Below the pieces are notes generated by a model. The model did not search any database, was not told the DNA's origin, and saw nothing but the letters and a program-made list of their open reading frames with translations. The position numbers and the translations under genes were made by a program. Below, one piece after another: positions 60,064 through 64,000 of a DNA stretch of 64,000 nucleotides (position 1 is its first letter; each line of letters begins with the position of its first letter). Source of the stretch: Coriaria nepalensis (lineage: Eukaryota > Streptophyta > Magnoliopsida > Cucurbitales > Coriariaceae); NCBI GenBank assembly GCA_027186245.1, contig CP114497.1:2611501-2675500 (forward strand), read 5' to 3'.

Positions 60064-60213
60064 CTTATTTCACGTTTTAGAATTTAATTTTTTTAATTTT
60101 AATTTCTAAAAGTATTTTAGAATTTAATTTTTTTAATTTTAATATCTAAAAAGTATAATTTCCTTTTTAATCCATTTTTTTAAAAAAAAACAAAAAAAAG
60201 TAAAAAAAAAAAA
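59555..60213. other. Intergenic region with TA microsatellite
   Basis: Upstream region of the plastid protein gene, then a pure TA tract at about 60018-60061 and a short duplicated stretch (TTTTAGAATTTAATTTTTTT at 60077 and 60117). No gene. Confidence 0.5.
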
Positions 60214-60829
60214 GAAATCCAGTTCGATTTGTCTAGATAAAACATATTACAATAGTTCATTTTTATTTTTTTTGCGAGCAAAATTGCTCATTCTAATCCT
60301 ATTTATTAGCGATATATCCAAATCGAATGAAATATTCGTGAGAAACTTGATCGATTTCGATCAAGTGTTTGTTCTAATATGATTTGATCGATTTCGTTAT
60401 TCCTCGCGAAGAACTCAATCGGATTGATCCGTTCATCTGTTATGTTAACATGTATTCTTGAACCCGAAAAGGAAAAAAAAAAGAAAAAGAATTAGACTAG
60501 ATCTCCATTAGTAGAGGCGTACGCTCCAGTGAAGCTCATAGGCCTCAATTTTTAGATCGAGCTTGCACTTCCATTAATAGAGGTTTGGTCCGATTTTTTT
60601 TTCTTTTCGCTTTTCGGGTTCAAGAACACCTCTTAACATACAAAATGAACGAGATTGATCAGATTGAGTTCTACGCGAGGAAGAACGACACCTATTCAAT
60701 CAGATTTCTCATAAATACTTGATTGATTTGGATAGCTTGCAATTAAATCAGACTGGAATGAGTAATTTTACTCGCAAGAAAGCCAAACTATTCCGATCTA
60801 TTTTTTCTCGACAAGCCATACTAGATTTC
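60214..60829. mobile_element. Foldback element with long imperfect inverted repeats
   Basis: Left arm at about 60214-60480 and right arm at about 60594-60829 are reverse complements over more than 200 bp. GAAATCCAGTTCG pairs with the complement of CTAGATTTC at the outer ends, GCGAGCAAAATTGCTCATTC with GAATGAGTAATTTTACTCGC, TCCTCGCG-AGAACTCAATC with its partner near 60670, and TTCTTGAACCCGAAAAG with CTTTTCGGGTTCAAGAA at the inner ends. The loop of about 110 bp holds two copies of CCATTA-TAGAGG. The left arm has a roughly 45 bp extra segment. There is no coding capacity, and the ends run into poly-A/poly-T so no target duplication can be read. Confidence 0.8.
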
Positions 60830-61913
60830 AATTTTTTTTTCCGCGAATTTTTTTATTTAAAAAAAAATTTGAATTAAAAAGGAAAATAATAAATTAGTAT
60901 AGGAATAAATTATAAATAATAAAAGCTAAAATAATTTAAAAATAATAAATATATATATTTTTGATAATGTGATATGCTATATCAGCGTTCATGTTATTAT
61001 TGGTGGCCTGAAATTGATCAAAAAAATTTAAAAATATAATTTAAATTATAAATAAATTAAAAAATATAATCTAAATTATAAATAAATTAAACAATTATTT
61101 ATAGACTACAAATAAATGAATTCATGAAAATTAAATTATATAAAAAATAAACTAAAATTGTAATTAACCTTATGATATACTAACTAATAAAAAATATTAA
61201 ATAAAATTAGCTACAAATTCAGAACTATAAAAAAAAATTATTATTTTAAAAAAAGAATACAAAATTATTTAATATTAATTTAACTAATATTTAATAAATT
61301 ATATTAATTTTTTTAATAATTTAATTTTATTTAATTTATAAAAATTTTCAAAATGATTAATTTATCAAAAATTTTCAAAATGATTAATTTATCAAAATTT
61401 ATCAAAATTAATAATTTATCAAAATTTTACCGACTAAATAATAATTTTCTTTAGGTAAAAAAGAAAAGAAAAGAAGGTATATCTCCTCTCTCTTTCTCTA
61501 TCTGTGGCTCTAGAATTTCTTATCCTACGCTCCGAATGCGCAATTTAGCGTCACCCCCACTTAACAAACTCATATCTCCTCTCTCCTTCTCTCTCTGAAA
61601 TGTGAATGCGCTGCTTCCACAAAACAAAAACCTTCTTGAGACTGTTCAAACGCTCTGCTCTTTCTCTATCCCTATCTCTGTCTCTCTGAAAATTAGGGTT
61701 TCAGCCAGTCTATCACTTCATCTTTCTCTCACAGAAAGTTTCTTGCTTGAGTGGCTTCTCTCTATTCAATGCCTGCGGATTTCTTCAAGAAGGTCCCTAA
61801 TCAGTTCGGGGGCGCTCAGTTGCTTGGGCGATTTTGTCGCCGGGCTTGTGTTTTCAGAAATTGAGTTTGAAATACTGGTGCCCTAATTCAATCGGAGCTT
61901 CTTCGGTTGTTCT
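60830..61913. promoter_or_regulatory. AT-rich DNA, then promoter and 5' UTR of the PWWP gene
   Basis: 60830-61460 is almost pure A/T. From about 61480 the sequence turns CT-rich (CTCCTCTCTCTTTCTCT and similar runs to about 61730), a common feature of plant 5' UTRs, leading to the start at 61914. The short frame at 61602-61886 lies in this leader and is not supported. Confidence 0.55.
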
Positions 61914-64000
61914 ATGGCGCCAACTCGAAGAAAGGGTGCCAGCAAAGCTGCTGCCGCCGCCGCTGCTCGTAGGCAGTGGAACGTCGGCGATCTTGTGCTC
62001 GCTAAAGTTAAAGGGTTCCCCGCATGGCCTGCTGTGGTATGGTTTATGCGATTGTATGTTTCTCGAATATAAATTGGAAAAACTGATTGTTTTTATGGTT
62101 TTCGTGGTAAAAGGCTGTGCTTTTTAGTGAGAGTCAGAGTGCATGTTCTTATGATATTAGATTTCCTTTATAGGCAGGGTAAGTGGTTGGTGAAGTGAAT
62201 GGGTTGGTTTGGTAGGAACTATATGTGGATCTGATTGAAAAGTGTGAACTTTTTTGGATTCTCAGTGGGGAGTGGTTATGGTAAAAAAAAAATCTTAGGC
62301 GGTTCTTACTTTGAGGGTTTCTTTTGGATGAATTCTTGGTCATTTAAACTAATTTAGTTTCACAGCCAATTAGAACTCTAGATTTGACAGGGATTATTTC
62401 TCCCTTTCGCTTCTTATGTTTTGTTTTGTTTTTCTTTTCTTTGTTTTCTTCAATAGTGCATGATTTTTCTAATTCTTGCTGTAAATGGTCTAGAGGATGA
62501 TAATAAAGACTTGATAGGTAGGACACGCTATGTTATCAAATGCTAATTTCATTGGAAATCAACACCTTATTCATTTAGCAGCATCAGTCTTTAGCCAATG
62601 CTTCTTTTTCTCTCACTCCCTTTCCTACTTTTAAGTAATGTTAAGATTTGATTAGATTAATCAAGTTTTTTTGTTGATGGCAGGTGAGTGAGCCGGAGAA
62701 GTGGGGATATTCTGCTGATTGGAAGAAAGTACTTGTATTTTTCTTTGGAACCCAACAAATGTGAGTACATGTGCATCATTTATACTTTTTATCTATAAAT
62801 AGATAAATCTGCATTTTTGGCATGATTTTGTTACGTAGTTTCTCATCTATGTGTTTTCTGATTGGCTAAATAGTTTTAATTTTAGGTGGAAGTTGAATTT
62901 CAGATCTATTTTGATATGATATCGTTGCTTAATCTTCAAGAGAATGCTTGATTACTAATTCCTTTATTCGGGGTATAAAATTGTAGGTATGTTGTATGTT
63001 AATTTCTCTCATTCCTTAGTCATTCACAAGCTGCAAATTCTAGAATGCACATCGGAAATGTAAATATCTACTATACTAATACGTGAAATTCAGGACCAAA
63101 TGGTGGTTCTTACGTTGGTTGTTCATTCACACATCTGTATCCTAGTAAATGTACGAGAATTATTCACCAAAAAACAGTTAATATGAATGGTCACATAATT
63201 TTAAGCTACCCACACTATATTGGAGATCCATCCCATCCTTCATCACTGCACCAATCCAATTTATCGTAATCCCAACTCATCATCAGAGCAACTACTGATC
63301 ACAAGAATTCTCTCTAAATTCACTTGTTTTGTCATACACTGCTTTCCACTGATTTTTTGTTTGTTTGTTTCCAAGGAATGCTTCAATGTCAGTGTATATC
63401 CCATAACCACACCCAACAAACGAATATATACCACAATGAACAAAATACCACAATACCTAGATATTTCACCAATTATTTGTCAAAAGTTTGGCTAAAGTCT
63501 CAGACTATTCATGGTTTTGCGCTAGCATGAATTATGGAGATAACTAACAAGGCTTGTTTACATCAAATATCTCTTGGTATTGCTGCAGCAGTTGTTTGTG
63601 CAGTAGTTATAATGTTGCTTTGTGTTCTGAAAACCCTGTGTGTTCATCAAGTGATAGCTTCATTTCTTCCCTTTTTGACTCTGACATTTCCTCTTGGATC
63701 ACCTTCATGTGACTCTTTCTGCTGATTGTTAATAATTTTGACTGAAAGAGGTTGAAAAGATATTGGATGCTTATGATGTACTCTTATGATATCTATATTA
63801 TCATGAAATCATTATCAACTGCTTTGACTCCTGTGGGGAAACATCTTTGGTCCTTTGCATGTTTTATTGGTGCATTATCTATTGAAAAAAGTGGATAATG
63901 TTAATCTACTTATCTTACTTAGACGTTATTAGTTACTGCATGCTAAAATGGTTAATTGTGCTTAAAGTAGGCAAGTCCTTTGATTTGAATAAACTCTATG
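61914..64000 (+). CDS. HUA2-like PWWP-domain protein, 5' part only
   Basis: Two exons are visible, 61914-62036 and 62684-62760. They encode MAPTRRKGASKAAAAAAARR and the start of a PWWP domain: WNVGDLVLAKVKGFPAWPAV, then SEPEKWGYSADWKKVLVFFF and GTQQ. This is the N-terminus of the HUA2/HULK family (ENHANCER OF AG-4 protein 2), nuclear proteins acting in pre-mRNA processing and flowering control; the PWWP motif is the methyl-histone/DNA reader. Exon 2 ends in split codon AT before GTGAGT. The next exon, usually continuing the PWWP domain, is not found before the window edge, so the intron is at least 1.24 kb. The rest of the protein, including the expected CID-type domain, lies outside. A minor oddity is the doubled Val at the exon 1/2 junction. 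Confidence 0.9.

Noticed and set aside
61602..61886. 94-codon frame before the PWWP gene
   Set aside because: Lies in the CT-rich leader. The composition explains the Ser/Leu-rich translation.

Overview
The window is nuclear DNA from a flowering plant, most likely a eudicot. The genes are intron-rich with GT-AG introns, intergenic DNA is AT-rich, and the recognisable products include plant-specific families: SP1, PALE CRESS, MED33, a HIPP and a HUA2-like PWWP protein. I reconstructed exon chains by hand from splice sites, reading frame and family resemblance. No bacterial-type operon, CRISPR array or phage is present.

Layout, left to right. A PMEI-domain gene (0.3-1.0 kb, +) is followed by a roughly 2.9 kb repeat zone (1.7-4.6 kb). 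This zone has short hairpins, degenerate telomere-like arrays and two inverted copies of a probable MULE transposase fragment. A small plant-specific unknown gene (4.9-5.5 kb, -) comes next. The chloroplast outer-envelope E3 ligase SP1 (7.5-11.7 kb, -) and mitochondrial EF-Tu (12.6-16.8 kb, +) form a divergent pair. A 413-residue membrane-anchored unknown protein (17.9-20.4 kb, -) and a secreted dienelactone-hydrolase-like enzyme (23.3-25.4 kb, -) are separated by AT-rich DNA holding a short mitochondrial cox1 insertion.

From 26.9 to 32.6 kb lie decayed Ty1/copia and Ty3/gypsy retrotransposons, the gypsy element apparently inserted into the copia pol 3' end. They are followed by a heavy-metal-associated isoprenylated protein (33.2-34.6 kb, +) and a MED33/MED5 gene (35.8-42.7 kb, +) that carries two in-frame stop codons and is probably a pseudogene. 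After 4.8 kb of repeats come PALE CRESS (47.6-49.5 kb, +) and, convergent with it, an OSCA/CSC1-type mechanosensitive channel (49.9-54.2 kb, -). A small plastid-targeted protein resembling the dimerisation tail of glutamyl-tRNA reductase (59.0-59.6 kb, -), a foldback element (60.2-60.8 kb) and the 5' end of a HUA2-like PWWP gene (61.9 kb onward, +) complete the window.

The genes do not form one pathway. Several act in organelles (SP1, PALE CRESS and the GluTR-tail-like protein in plastids, EF-Tu in mitochondria), but nothing in the sequence shows joint regulation beyond the shared SP1/EF-Tu intergenic region. The observations I rate most worth checking are a very recent 182 bp duplication that copied the SP1 exon 2 splice donor, the two nonsense codons in an otherwise intact MED33 gene, the stand-alone GluTR-tail-like protein, and the long foldback element.
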